A stretch of DNA of 64,000 bases from Salegentibacter tibetensis. Lineage in GTDB: Bacteria; Bacteroidota; Bacteroidia; Flavobacteriales; Flavobacteriaceae. Where the stretch lies: contig NZ_JAIQZA010000005.1 in assembly GCF_020164485.1 (NCBI RefSeq), positions 1 to 64,000 on the forward strand, in the 5' to 3' direction. The number at the start of each line of letters is the position of its first letter. Positions within the stretch are counted from its first letter, which is position 1. The translations under genes were made by a program, and so were the position numbers. Below are positions 1-8,822 of this stretch, piece after piece. The notes under the pieces are model-generated. The model made no database searches, was not told where the DNA came from, and saw nothing but the letters and a program-made list of their open reading frames with translations.

Positions 1-127
1 TCAGTATGCTCCGGAATAATTTTGCCGGCCAGCCATTTTTTTAATTTATAAGGGGGTCAGCATCCGCCGGAATGACAGATACCTAAAAGGTGGGCTTTAG
101 AGGGGTCAGCTTAGTCCGGAATATCCA
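1..127. mobile_element. End of an IS21-like insertion sequence
   Basis: Three imperfect copies of a short motif of the form GGTCAG-N(4-6)-CCGGAAT lie here; the CCGGAAT cores are at 11-17, 67-73 and 116-122. Multiple repeats of about 20 bases at each end are a known trait of the IS21 family (istA/istB). The last copy ends inside the cas3 reading frame, right after the helicase VNTV motif, so the element boundary is near 122-127. The transposase genes would lie left of the window and are not seen, so the family call rests on the terminal repeats alone. Confidence 0.55.
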
Positions 128-1578
128 ACTGTATTGACTACTATCAATACCTTTTTGCCATCTTCAATATTTGCAATAATTTCATCTAAAGATTCTTCAA
201 TTAGGTTTTCCCTTATTTCAAATTGATTTCTAGACTCTTCCAGTAATTCAGTATCTTTTATAACAGTGACATTTTCTAAAGTCTTCTCCAATAAGAGCTT
301 CAATTTTTCGGGCATAGTAGCCGTCATTATATAAAAACGAGTGTTGAAATTATCTTTCAAATATTTTATTGTAGAAATAATCAAACCTAATGTATAGGGG
401 CTGTACAAATGTATCTCGTCAATGATTACACGTGCATTCATCATATGAAAAGTCTTGACTTCCCAAAAACCCAGATTAAAGCCAAGTGTTAGCAATTGAT
501 CTACTGTACAAATATTAACATTTTTAAAAAATGACTTATCCCTGAAATATTTCTTTTGATCATAAGAATCATCTAGCTGTTCTTTAATATATTGACGAGC
601 AGATGAATGAATTAATTGGGTGTACTGATCTCCAAAATAAGCGGTCAATCTCCTGTAGATAGCATTAGATGTTACCCGGGTAGGTAGTAAATAAATGATT
701 CGTTCCCAATCCTTTTTTGAAGAAGCCCAAAGTAACGCAGCTTCTGTTTTTCCGCTACCTGTAGGTGCAAGGACAAGTACGTTAGTTTCTACTAAACTCT
801 CCTTTTGGAATTTTTTAAAATCAAATTTATCAGCAATTTCCTTCTTACCATCTTCTCTAAGCTTAGCTATAATTGTATCTGCTAAAAAATTTTGATTATA
901 TGCAATACCTCTTTCTAATGGAAGGTGTCCAGAAGCTGTCCAGTCAGAAATATTTAAGAGAGCTTTATGAAGGATATAATTTTTTCGATTATTGGTGTTT
1001 AAAAAATTCTCTTGGCTCAATTTATTATAAACCTTTTGCTTGTATAATTGCAGCAGCACTCCATAAGAAGTTGTTATGGTATACTTTAATTTATTATCAA
1101 TAGAAGGGAAGGCTACTTGAAAATCTACAGCTTGCTTATTAATGAAATCAACGAACTCATCAATTAAACTATTTTCAATGGTAAACGGAATAATGCTATT
1201 TCGTGATATATTTTCATTAAAACCCTCATCGTTAAAGGCTTTGTGATGAGAAAATACAGCTATTAAACTTTCAATATCCTGCTCATAGAATTCAATATTA
1301 TTCAGATACAGAAATATTCCAGAAAAAAACTCGTGACGCACTCGTTCGTCATCACTAAAAGCCCTTACCCCCTTTATAGTTTCTTGAAAAATATTGCATA
1401 ATTTTCCGAAATCGTGATAGGCAACAGCTGTAAAAGAAGCATCCCAAAAATCTTTGCTGTCAATCTCTTTAGAATACCTTCCTCTTAATTCTAGCCAGAT
1501 ATCAAGAACCGCTGAAGTATGTTGAGTTAATGTTTCAACAGGTTTGGATTTTGCCCATATTTCATTTAATTCACTCAT
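106..1578 (-). pseudogene. cas3: Cas3 HD nuclease-helicase, 3' end cut off by an insertion sequence
   Basis: Cas3 is the nuclease-helicase that degrades DNA marked by type I Cascade. Visible are an N-terminal HD domain (HD at residues 55-56, HH at 110-111), Walker A APTGSGKT at 271-278, a DEIH box at 387-390 and the TAT motif near 419-421. The protein stops at residue 490, just after the motif VNTV (482-485) that opens the second RecA-like domain; the last few codons come from the inserted element at its left. Full-length Cas3 proteins usually have 700 or more residues, so most of the C-terminal helicase domain is missing and DNA unwinding is unlikely. The start overlaps the cas5 stop by 4 bases, the usual coupling in this operon. 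The HD domain could still be made as a fragment. The 3' part, and any cas4-cas1-cas2, would lie beyond the insertion. Confidence 0.85.
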
Positions 1579-2306
1579 ATTTTGAATAGTGGGATAAAAT
1601 GATTTTTATAGGTTAGTCCTTTCAGATTGAAATTTGTTTTCATTCTATTTCCTATCAAAGAATAGGTTTCTACTTTAGAAACTGTTCGTCTCCCATAATC
1701 ATCCTCATATTCAAATCTTACAGGCAAATCGTAGGTTAATGTATCATTCGAGTAAATAGAAAAACTTAGATTACCAGAGTCTGCTAAACTCATTACATCT
1801 TTAACCACATCACCTTGAACAAAACAGTTTTCAATTTCATCAGCTTCAGTATCACTGATATTCACTTCAATGTTTTTAATTTGAGCTAAAGAATCACTAT
1901 TTCCCATGGTGAGTGCATAAACCGGATTTAAGAAAGCTTCATTCAGTTGTTTGACAGCACTTTGATTTTCGGAAGAAAAAGCAATGTAAAATCTTGAAAA
2001 AATTAGGAACTCCTTTTGGATGATACTTCCATCAAGTCCTGGGACATACAGCCTCATATCTCGAATCCCTTTGTTGTACTTCCAGGTATCTTTACATTTA
2101 CCCTTGTAAGTACCATAAATCCCTATTTCAAACTGGGAATTATCAAAAAAATCCTGAGCCATAAGCGGGGAATAACCTAAAGCAGCCCCTGCAAATCCAA
2201 TAATTGTCGTAGGTGGCGGTAGTTCTAACGATTTATGGAAGTTCTGAAAGTCCGGGTTTCTGAAAGATGCGGTTTGACATACAATTTCGATGACAAAATT
2301 TTTCAT
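1575..2306 (-). CDS. cas5: Type I-B CRISPR-associated protein Cas5
   Basis: This 243-residue protein is a Cas5 of the Cst/Cas5t group, the Cascade subunit that caps the 5' handle of the crRNA. The N-terminus has the beta-strand FVIEIVCQTASFRNP followed by the glycine-rich PPPTTIIGFAGAALGY segment, which is typical of Cas5 RAMP proteins. It lies 5 bases downstream of cas7 and overlaps cas3 by 4 bases. No damage is seen in this gene. Its function depends on a complete effector and on crRNA made elsewhere, because no cas6 or array is present nearby. Confidence 0.88.
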   Translation of the reverse strand: MKNFVIEIVCQTASFRNPDFQNFHKSLELPPPTTIIGFAGAALGYSPLMAQDFFDNSQFEIGIYGTYKGKCKDTWKYNKGIRDMRLYVPGLDGSIIQKEFLIFSRFYIAFSSENQSAVKQLNEAFLNPVYALTMGNSDSLAQIKNIEVNISDTEADEIENCFVQGDVVKDVMSLADSGNLSFSIYSNDTLTYDLPVRFEYEDDYGRRTVSKVETYSLIGNRMKTNFNLKGLTYKNHFIPLFKI

Positions 2307-2311
2307 CTTTC

Positions 2312-3232
2312 TTAATTTACTCCGTAATAATTGTTAACCCAGTTTTCTAGTTTTTCAAACCCTTCTTTTAGGCTGACCATCCCATCTTGTTTATTGAAAA
2401 CTGCTTCTTGAACTGCAAAAACATGACCCTCTATAAATTTCTCATAATCAGAAACAACCGTGTTAAGTTTTTCGATATTAATTTCTCCATCCGCGCTTAG
2501 ATCAACAGCTTCAAGAAATATTGGGTTTTTGGATTTCATTAAACCCGCTGCAACGAATTTCGGTGAAATATCAGCCAAAAACCGGGTTTGTCTTCCCTGG
2601 CTCCATAACATTTGCAAGGCATTGATAAAATTGTTTACCCGAGCAGCTTTTTCTTTATTTTCAACTAAATCGACAGTTTCTAATTCTCTGGTTTTTTCAT
2701 CTTTCAACTTCGTTTCTTTTCCAATTCTATCAAGCTCAATTAGAATAGTTCCTCGATAAACTCCAGAATGTATCTCCGTTTCAAAAATATTGGCATTTAA
2801 CTCGATCTTCTTGCCCATAAAATTAGTGGCATAATCTAAATCACCTTTGTAAGTAGCTAGGGCAAGTAAAGACTCTACACGAATGGGTGAAGTTCTAACT
2901 GTTGATGTCCCTGCTGCACCATCTTTACCCTTTGAGGCATCCATATAACCAAATAAATCATCATCCATATATTTAATTGGATTCATTTCGGTTTTAGGTG
3001 CTCCTTTGTCAGTACTGGAAAGACCTACAGGAGAAATATCACTCCCTAATTCTTCTAGTTTGTCCCTTAGAGCACGACGTATTGCTTGAGAAGATACATA
3101 AGGCAATTCTTCACCATCTTGTAAAGTAATCTTCTTTATGGGATTAATATTGTCGACTTCTTTATCGCCCCCGTTTAAGCTGGCAAATGATACTTTTGAT
3201 AAATACGTAAGGGTAATACTGTTTACTTTCAT
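2312..3232 (-). CDS. cas7: Type I-B CRISPR-associated protein Cas7 (Cst2/DevR family)
   Basis: Cas7 forms the backbone of Cascade along the crRNA. The N-terminal stretch (LTYLSKVSFASLNGGD, then the INPIKK and PYVSSQAIRRALR motifs) matches the Cst2/DevR group, which recognises its start with SQAIRRALR. The reading frame could begin 33 bases upstream at 3265, but that would add a basic leader lying inside cas8. The ATG at 3232 comes directly after the cas8 stop and gives the usual N-terminus (MKVNSITLTYLSK), so it is preferred. About 306 residues, normal for the family. It sits between cas8 and cas5 in a compact operon read right to left. Confidence 0.88.
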   Translation of the reverse strand: MKVNSITLTYLSKVSFASLNGGDKEVDNINPIKKITLQDGEELPYVSSQAIRRALRDKLEELGSDISPVGLSSTDKGAPKTEMNPIKYMDDDLFGYMDASKGKDGAAGTSTVRTSPIRVESLLALATYKGDLDYATNFMGKKIELNANIFETEIHSGVYRGTILIELDRIGKETKLKDEKTRELETVDLVENKEKAARVNNFINALQMLWSQGRQTRFLADISPKFVAAGLMKSKNPIFLEAVDLSADGEINIEKLNTVVSDYEKFIEGHVFAVQEAVFNKQDGMVSLKEGFEKLENWVNNYYGVN

Positions 3233-3233
3233 T

Positions 3234-5042
3234 TTAAGATTCTTTTTGGTTAGATAAAACAACATTCAGGCTATTTAATGCGCCTATTTGTGCATACTGC
3301 TTAATAGCGATATAATTTTTTTCATTTAGGCTTTCTAAAATCTCATTGGCTATAGAAACTTGATACTTACGCTGAATTCTAATCAACGTTTCCCTAAATT
3401 GCTCAATGGTTCTTGCTTTATGAAGACTTATTAAATATTTTCTTCCATTTTTGGCATTGGCTTTTTTCTCGTTTTCACTTTTAGGATTGTCATAGTTTAG
3501 AATTGCGTAACCAATGCTTTTTCCCAAACCAATAGCTCTCTGTTGTAATGATTCTTCCATAATTATAGTTCCAAAATTTATTGATTGTTCGTATATTTTT
3601 ACAAATTCTAAAATGAGGTCATACCTCCTAAAGCCAGGATTATCCCCATTAGCCAATAGCAAATAGCTTTTCTGAAAAAGGGACTCAATAATTGCCAAAA
3701 TTGACCTTCCTTTCAATAGATGATCTAAAATTTTTATTCTTAACTGTCGCTGAGATTTTTTCTTTTTATTTCTTTTCTCGCCTATATCTTTATTTGATAT
3801 TTCATTCTTAGGTGTTATGAAAATAAATCCTCTCCATAATTCTCCAATTGGAACACGTTTATCTTTATTTGTTTCGAGCTTGTGAATAAACTGAATAATG
3901 AATTTCACATTGGTATATTCCTCATAAAAATTTGGTCTTAGAGTGGAAGCGAATTCATCAGCTTTAAAAGTAATAAGGCTTATGGGTTTTGTCTCGATTC
4001 CAAGCAAACTTAAAAGATCATTAGAATCTATCTCCTCCATGTTATTTAATGAGAGTTCATCTGCGAATTTCTTCTTATAGAAAGTAAGTAAAATTAAAAA
4101 GGTGATTTCTTGTGGGGAAAATGAATCTTCGCTAGAATTTATAGAATATTTTTCACTATCCTTTTTTGCAAATTGAAAATTATGGAGTTTTATGTTACGA
4201 ATAAAAGGCCATTTCCAAGCTTGCATAACCTCCTTATCATAAAAAAATTCTTCATCATAAAGAGCATTAATATTTCTTAGAGAACTGGAATTAAAAAAAT
4301 TGGATACAAAAGATTTATTTTCGTTATAATAAGTATACATTCCCAATACTGGAGAAAAACGTACTAAAAAAATTGCCTTTTGGCTAATTTTAATTTCTGA
4401 AGATGTTAAGTGAGAATTAAAAACTTTTAGGCCCTCTCCACCTTTAAGAAAAGGAGAGATATTTTTTCCATAATCTAAAGTTTTAAAATTTTCACCAGTA
4501 ATAGGACAGGTGTTCTTTCCTTCTTCCCAATATTTTTTCTCCAGATTTAATATCGTAATTTTTTTATAGGGTTCATTAAAATATATCTTGGATAATAATT
4601 TTAAATTCTGCTTTTTAAAATACGCCTTAAACTTTAGTGCTAACTCAGGATTTTCTTTGTCAAGTTTTTTTATCGTACTCCAATTGTTTTCATTTCTTGT
4701 AGTGGGAACAGGGTCATTGGTAATTAAATGACCCAAGCCATATGTCTTCATTTTAGGAAAAAGATGGAATTCGTCTTTTTTAACATCATAATAAACATTT
4801 TCTAGTTTATCAAGCTGTTTTTTGGAAGAGGTATCATAAATATCCTTTCCCATAAAATAGTAGACTTCTTCTAAAAGATTAAGTATATCATCAGACTCAA
4901 CAATCAATTTGTCATCATAAAGCTGATAACTCAGATTTGCTACCGTATTTTTTCTTTCAAACTTAACCAGATAACGATACAGGGCAATTATACCTGTATT
5001 TATAAAAATGTTTGAGGTTTTGTTGAATTCTATTTTATTCAT
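3234..5042 (-). CDS. cas8: Type I-B CRISPR-associated protein Cas8 (Cst1-like)
   Basis: The large subunit of a type I-B Cascade, 602 residues, first gene of the surviving operon. The call rests on position directly upstream of a Cst2/DevR Cas7 and on the N-terminal motif SNIFINTGIIAL, which resembles the NPFVDTGLAAL-like opening of Cst1/Cas8b1 proteins. Cst1 proteins often have two CxxC knuckles; only a single Cys is visible here (CPITGENF, about residue 180), so the zinc site appears to be lost. The rest of the protein is rich in Lys, Phe and Ile and is poorly conserved, as usual for Cas8. Gene order cas8-cas7-cas5-cas3 fits Bacteroidota type I-B loci, where cas6 normally comes before cas8; it is not found here. 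Confidence 0.75.
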   Translation of the reverse strand: MNKIEFNKTSNIFINTGIIALYRYLVKFERKNTVANLSYQLYDDKLIVESDDILNLLEEVYYFMGKDIYDTSSKKQLDKLENVYYDVKKDEFHLFPKMKTYGLGHLITNDPVPTTRNENNWSTIKKLDKENPELALKFKAYFKKQNLKLLSKIYFNEPYKKITILNLEKKYWEEGKNTCPITGENFKTLDYGKNISPFLKGGEGLKVFNSHLTSSEIKISQKAIFLVRFSPVLGMYTYYNENKSFVSNFFNSSSLRNINALYDEEFFYDKEVMQAWKWPFIRNIKLHNFQFAKKDSEKYSINSSEDSFSPQEITFLILLTFYKKKFADELSLNNMEEIDSNDLLSLLGIETKPISLITFKADEFASTLRPNFYEEYTNVKFIIQFIHKLETNKDKRVPIGELWRGFIFITPKNEISNKDIGEKRNKKKKSQRQLRIKILDHLLKGRSILAIIESLFQKSYLLLANGDNPGFRRYDLILEFVKIYEQSINFGTIIMEESLQQRAIGLGKSIGYAILNYDNPKSENEKKANAKNGRKYLISLHKARTIEQFRETLIRIQRKYQVSIANEILESLNEKNYIAIKQYAQIGALNSLNVVLSNQKES

Positions 5043-5103
5043 TCTTTATTAGAGTTGTATTTAGATGTTGCCATTCCCCAATTTTTAATAATGTTTGAAG
5101 CAT
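5035..5103 (-). CDS. 22-codon ORF overlapping the cas8 start
   Basis: An ATG-initiated frame of 22 codons begins with MLQTLLKIGEWQ and overlaps the first codons of cas8 by 8 bases. A stop lies in frame shortly upstream, so it is not the tail of a longer gene as the sequence stands. It may be a leader peptide for translational coupling to cas8, a scrap of a deleted upstream gene (cas6 is expected at this place), or chance. No function can be assigned. Confidence 0.25.
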   Translation of the reverse strand: MLQTLLKIGEWQHLNTTLIKNE

Positions 5104-5491
5104 AGATGTATTTTAGTTTCTTCTAAATATAAATAGGTTTTCTTCCAGGATTTTACGGTTTACCACATTTGGGAAAAATGTTAAATAATATTACAATAAG
5201 GATTATTCCGTTGTGAAAACATTTAAAGCGGCCTTAACGGGTCGCTTTCATTTTTTGGAATAGTAGGGTAGGCCAAATAGATTAACATAATTACTGAAAA
5301 TAATTATAAACTCCTACAAAAAACTAGGAAAAACCCTTAATTAAAGAAAGATTCTAAGCTATTGAAAAAAGACCATTAGTGATAGGTGTCGTTAGGTTAT
5401 AGGTCCTACGATTTTCTATTAACCTGTCTCATCTTTAACTTTCCAATGCTCTTAACTTAATTTATATGACACCTACTAGTATAATATTTTC
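5104..5491. other. Non-coding gap between cas8 and the AbiE operon, with a terminator-like hairpin
   Basis: No convincing gene is seen; cas6 and a CRISPR array are both absent. On the + strand a hairpin (AAAGCGGCC, short loop, GGGTCGCTTT) at 5224-5248 is followed by six T residues to 5256, the form of an intrinsic terminator, although no + strand gene precedes it. TAGGTGTC at about 5383 and its complement GACACCTA near 5467 form a distant inverted repeat just past the AbiE toxin stop codon. A TATATTTAG box around 5130-5138, read leftward, could serve as the cas8 promoter. Confidence 0.4.
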
Positions 5492-6286
5492 TTAAATCAA
5501 TATCTTCTGAACTATTTCTTCCTTCAACCATTGAAATGCTTTTACCTGGTTATATTGAATTTCTGATCTTAATAAGGCTTCCATATCGCCAGTAAAATCC
5601 GGATCATTTTCTTTCTCTTCTATATTTAGTAAAAACTCCTTAGCGCTGGGAGATTGGCTTACAGAGAAATCCATATAAACCTTAAAGCACTTTAAAATCA
5701 GCTGAATGTCTAGATCCATATTGCGCCTGGAGTAGTCCAGGTCGAAGAGATCTCTACCTTTGCTGCGTTGAAATAGGGCTCTTAATTTTGTTCCCAATAA
5801 TTCGTTGATATTGTAAGTACGAATATTCGCTTTTCCTTCAAACCAGTTGCTTTTCACTTCAAAAGGATATTCAACCCAGGGCAATACATTAAAATGTTCT
5901 TTACAGTTTATTTCTAGCTTTAGCCTTAGTCTGATATTCTCATATTCTGAATTGAATCGATATAGTGCTTTTGCTCCGTGTCCTTTAACTTGAGTACGCC
6001 TTTCTTCTTCAAAGAAAGTAACGACTTCACCTATCCGTTTCATAATTGGTTTAATTGGTCCCGGTTTTATTTGCACCAGGTCAATATCTTCTGAATATCT
6101 TGGAGCAGGATTTAAGTAAAGTTTATGTAGTGCGGTTCCTCCACGAAATGCTAAATTTTCCCTCAAAAAATCATCGGAAAATAACTCCACTAACGTCCTA
6201 CTGATCACCAAATCTTGCTCGACTTGCATAAACTCTTTCCAGGGGGCATTCACCTGCCATTTCGCTATATCTGGTCTTGGTATCAT
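5492..6286 (-). CDS. abiEii: AbiEii/AbiGii-type nucleotidyltransferase toxin
   Basis: The toxin half of a type IV AbiE toxin-antitoxin and abortive-infection system. The family consists of DNA polymerase beta-like nucleotidyltransferases, and characterised relatives act on tRNA or bind GTP. The fold signature is clear: FRGGTALHKLY at residues 47-57, RYSEDIDL at 63-70 carrying the metal-binding acidic residues, and a later KGRDLFDLDYSRR motif near residue 176. Length 264, slightly shorter than many relatives. The start codon overlaps the antitoxin stop by 4 bases, so translation is coupled and the antitoxin is made first. The pair lies between a decayed cas operon and a mobilization module, a common location for such defence genes. 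Confidence 0.88.
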   Translation of the reverse strand: MIPRPDIAKWQVNAPWKEFMQVEQDLVISRTLVELFSDDFLRENLAFRGGTALHKLYLNPAPRYSEDIDLVQIKPGPIKPIMKRIGEVVTFFEEERRTQVKGHGAKALYRFNSEYENIRLRLKLEINCKEHFNVLPWVEYPFEVKSNWFEGKANIRTYNINELLGTKLRALFQRSKGRDLFDLDYSRRNMDLDIQLILKCFKVYMDFSVSQSPSAKEFLLNIEEKENDPDFTGDMEALLRSEIQYNQVKAFQWLKEEIVQKILI

Positions 6287-7119
6287 AAATCACTTTCCAT
6301 TTTAATATTAACATCCACTTTCCAACGATTATTGACTGCACCTGGTTTTTGATTCGATTTAGGACTTAATAAAACAGGATAAAACTTTTGAAGCTTCAAA
6401 TGACTATAAATTAATTCGGCTGGTTCAGAGTTCGAATTGTATTCATTTAACAAAAAACCAAAACGTTGCAATACGCTTCTTTGGGAATACCAGGAGAGCA
6501 GATCATTTACATCCGAAACTTCTACTTCTTCGAACAACTCTTCTAAAATGGAAAGTGTTCTGTTCAACCCCCCAATTTTGGATTGATGGTGTAATAAATC
6601 GACTGCTGTTAATGCCGGACTGGATATTTTAAACATTCCCGCATCACCCTTACGATTTAAAATATTTTTTTCTGGCCAGTTGGAAACGGTAAAAAAGTCA
6701 AGTTTAACAGCTCCTTTGGAGACTGAAAGCAATGGAGATTTATCGTGAAGTATATACTCCTTTTGAATTTGTTGATGGCTTGCTCCATAATACCTCGCGG
6801 CCGAATACAATCCTAAATAATAGTTCCTATTTAGGAAACTAAGCAGTTTATCTATATATAGCTCAATTGGTAGTTTGCCGGAATGAGAATATCTAGGCGG
6901 AATAATTAAATAGAATTTATGCCGGAGGGAAACAACATCACCATTACCCACAGCATAATAAAGATCATTACGAATCAAGGATTCCGACTTACCAGACGTC
7001 GTCCCTTCAACTAGTTCATTCCACGTAAAAGCATATTCCTCATAGGATAATCGCTCTTTTATAAATTCGCTTAAACTCACCTTTAGTAAAATTTCGAGAA
7101 ATATAGTGATTTTTGCCAT
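6283..7119 (-). CDS. abiEi: AbiEi-type antitoxin and autorepressor
   Basis: The antitoxin of the AbiE pair. The N-terminal part (SEFIKERLSYEEYAFTWNELVEGTTSGKSESLIRNDLYYAV) is a winged-helix DNA-binding domain, followed by the AbiEi C-terminal region (YLGLYSAARYYGASHQQ, then a strand-rich part). Known AbiEi proteins bind inverted repeats in their own promoter and repress the operon. Here a large inverted repeat covers the annotated ATG, so the start is uncertain: a GTG at 7080 (residue 14) would leave the whole repeat upstream and would still include the winged helix. Unlike toxin-binding antitoxins, AbiEi is thought to counter AbiEii without direct contact. 278 residues from the ATG, 265 from the GTG. 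Confidence 0.85.
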   Translation of the reverse strand: MAKITIFLEILLKVSLSEFIKERLSYEEYAFTWNELVEGTTSGKSESLIRNDLYYAVGNGDVVSLRHKFYLIIPPRYSHSGKLPIELYIDKLLSFLNRNYYLGLYSAARYYGASHQQIQKEYILHDKSPLLSVSKGAVKLDFFTVSNWPEKNILNRKGDAGMFKISSPALTAVDLLHHQSKIGGLNRTLSILEELFEEVEVSDVNDLLSWYSQRSVLQRFGFLLNEYNSNSEPAELIYSHLKLQKFYPVLLSPKSNQKPGAVNNRWKVDVNIKMESDL

Positions 7120-7140
7120 ATTTCTCGAATAATTACTAAA
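7082..7140 (-). promoter_or_regulatory. Two-part palindromic operator of the AbiE operon
   Basis: A nested inverted repeat: TTTAGTAA (7082-7089), 3 bases, TTCGAGAAATA (7093-7103), 15 bases, TATTTCTCGAA (7119-7129), 3 bases, TTACTAAA (7133-7140). Both arm pairs are perfect complements (11 and 8 bases). It covers the antitoxin ATG. A TATATTAG box about 30 bases upstream, read leftward, could be the promoter. AbiEi repressors are known to bind inverted repeats at their own promoter, so this is very likely the autoregulatory site. Confidence 0.75.
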
Positions 7141-8089
7141 AACATAATGAGGTTTTTTCTAATATAGGTTGTCTAAGAAAAATCATTTATTGAAAAATTA
7201 TACTTTTTCGGCAATATCTTTTACGATGAACCTACAGAATTTCACTTCTAATCCATAGTATTCAATTTGTAGCTGGTGAATTTTCAAATACTATATGGGG
7301 GAGTTATCGGCTTAAGAAAGTTGAAGAATAAAAATTCATCTTTTATTATACGTACGAATGTTTGACTAGCAATATGTTATAATACCCGTTCAGCCCATTC
7401 CCACTACATTTCGCAAAAGCTTCATTCCGGGAAAAGCGCTTCTCTACAAAGGTCTTGGACTTCATCCTAAGAGCCATTCCTTTTTAAGACGCAAAAAAAC
7501 AACATCCTTTCCTGGACAGCGGCATAAAGCCGTTCCGGCTTCGCCTACCCTTTTTATACGCTTTACCAGGCCAGGATATTGTATAGCAAAAGCATCAAAA
7601 AAGGTAATGTGACGGCTCTATAGGAAGTAAATCTAGAAGGAAAAGGTCTCAATTCAAAACCTAAAAAAATAAATCGAGTCTGAGGTTAAAAAACAAAAAA
7701 AAAGGAAAATGCTCTGGATATAATAAGTAAATCATTTAAAAATTAGTTCAATAAGTGGATTAGGTAATGTGAAATTGAAACGGTAGAAATTTTAGATGGG
7801 TTTTTGACGTCTAAAATTAAAAATCTGCCGTCTCAAATTTTCCAATTTCAAAAAATTGTAGGTATTGATATCAAAATAACTCAAATGACACCAAATCGTA
7901 TGAAACTTTCACTTTTATTGAATAGGTATAAATAGTATCTTAAAGTGATGATTTCCTGATTAATATCATAATTGGAATTCTACTGATTTGACTTTCGTCC
8001 TATAATTATATGTGTTTAAAAAAGGAAAGAGATTTTTTTAATTCCTTTTTTAAGAATGCAGTTGGTGCAAACCAACTTGTATGGAAATT
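7141..8089. other. Non-coding stretch upstream of the mobilization genes
   Basis: No gene is recognised. Bases 7385-7570 are richer in GC than their surroundings and contain short inverted repeats (for example CGGCATAAAGCCG and CGGCTTCG near 7520-7550); they may be the remains of a transfer region, but no reading frame is convincing. The rest is AT-rich, with many stops in all frames. Confidence 0.3.
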
Positions 8090-8231
8090 TTGTCCCGCCT
8101 GCGGGACGAAATCGAATAGCAAGAGGGTGACACGCAGAGCGATGTCGTTCGATCTCTTTAATGTGTAAAAATCTGGTTTTGTGTTGTTTAGCAATTATTA
8201 AAACCAGAAAAATATCCACCCTGGTGGATAT
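8090..8231 (+). other. Structured region upstream of mobilization genes, candidate oriT
   Basis: Several inverted repeats are packed into 140 bases directly before the mobilization operon: GTCCCGC/GCGGGAC near 8092-8105, an AGAGCGA/TTCGATCTCT stem around 8142-8160, CTGGTTTT/AAAACCAG at about 8173-8207, and a perfect 9-base palindrome ATATCCACC-CT-GGTGGATAT at 8212-8231. Origins of transfer usually lie just upstream of relaxase operons and carry such repeats next to the nick site. The nick site itself cannot be named from sequence alone. Confidence 0.45.
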
Positions 8232-8297
8232 GCCCCACTGGAAAGGTCTGTAGAATATAGATGGTGGTAGCCAGTAAGTATTAAAATAGTATCCATT

Positions 8298-8822
8298 ATG
8301 GCAAAATCAAGGCTGCAATTAAAGGCGAGTACGGCAAAGAGGTTCCGGGAGTTTTCTAAAAAAAATAATAGCAAACAGTCCGAAACTTTAGACCTGGTAC
8401 TGGACTTTTTTGAGAAAAATAACCTCTCTCCTTTTGAAACCTTAGTGCCTTCAAAAGTGAGCCTGGAACAGCTCATTAAAAAAAGGATTGATGCCGTTAT
8501 TGCCATCCTTAAAAATATTGAAAAGACCCAAACCAAACCAGGTTTATTAATGCTGGAATTACTGTTAGAAGGGCGCTCAGTCCCAAAACTTGAAATTGCA
8601 AAAAAGGAAAATGTTTCCGCTTCTAATAAAAAAAGCCTGACCCAATTAGAATTAGAAATCTCCAGGCTTCAGGATTTATTGAAAGCTAACAAAAAGGACC
8701 TGGAATACCTGCTACATCATGTGGAAATAAAGAGCGGGGCCTTCGGGCCGGATTATCTAAAATTGAATATCCCCAGAACCGAGTTTGAGCAATTTAAAAT
8801 AGCCATAAAACAGAAGAACTAA
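8298..8822 (+). CDS. BfmA/BtgA-like mobilization accessory protein
   Basis: A 174-residue basic protein resembling the BfmA/BtgA mobilization proteins of Bacteroidota plasmids and mobilizable transposons. These bind oriT and help the relaxase form the relaxosome. The N-terminus (KASTAKRFREFSKKNNSKQSETLDLVLDFF) has the look of a ribbon-helix-helix-type DNA-binding domain, followed by a long helical region with coiled-coil character (residues about 105-145). It ends directly before the relaxase start (stop at 8820-8822, relaxase ATG at 8823), so the two are translationally coupled. The structured region upstream is its likely binding site. Confidence 0.75.
   Translation: MAKSRLQLKASTAKRFREFSKKNNSKQSETLDLVLDFFEKNNLSPFETLVPSKVSLEQLIKKRIDAVIAILKNIEKTQTKPGLLMLELLLEGRSVPKLEIAKKENVSASNKKSLTQLELEISRLQDLLKANKKDLEYLLHHVEIKSGAFGPDYLKLNIPRTEFEQFKIAIKQKN

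Noticed and set aside
5104-5491. A CRISPR array or leader near cas8
   Set aside because: No regularly spaced repeats were found; only one terminator-like hairpin and a distant inverted repeat.
8006-8536. Minus-strand frames of 60-112 codons around the oriT-like region
   Set aside because: They overlap the clear bfmA-like gene or palindromes, lack ribosome-binding sites and have no family resemblance.
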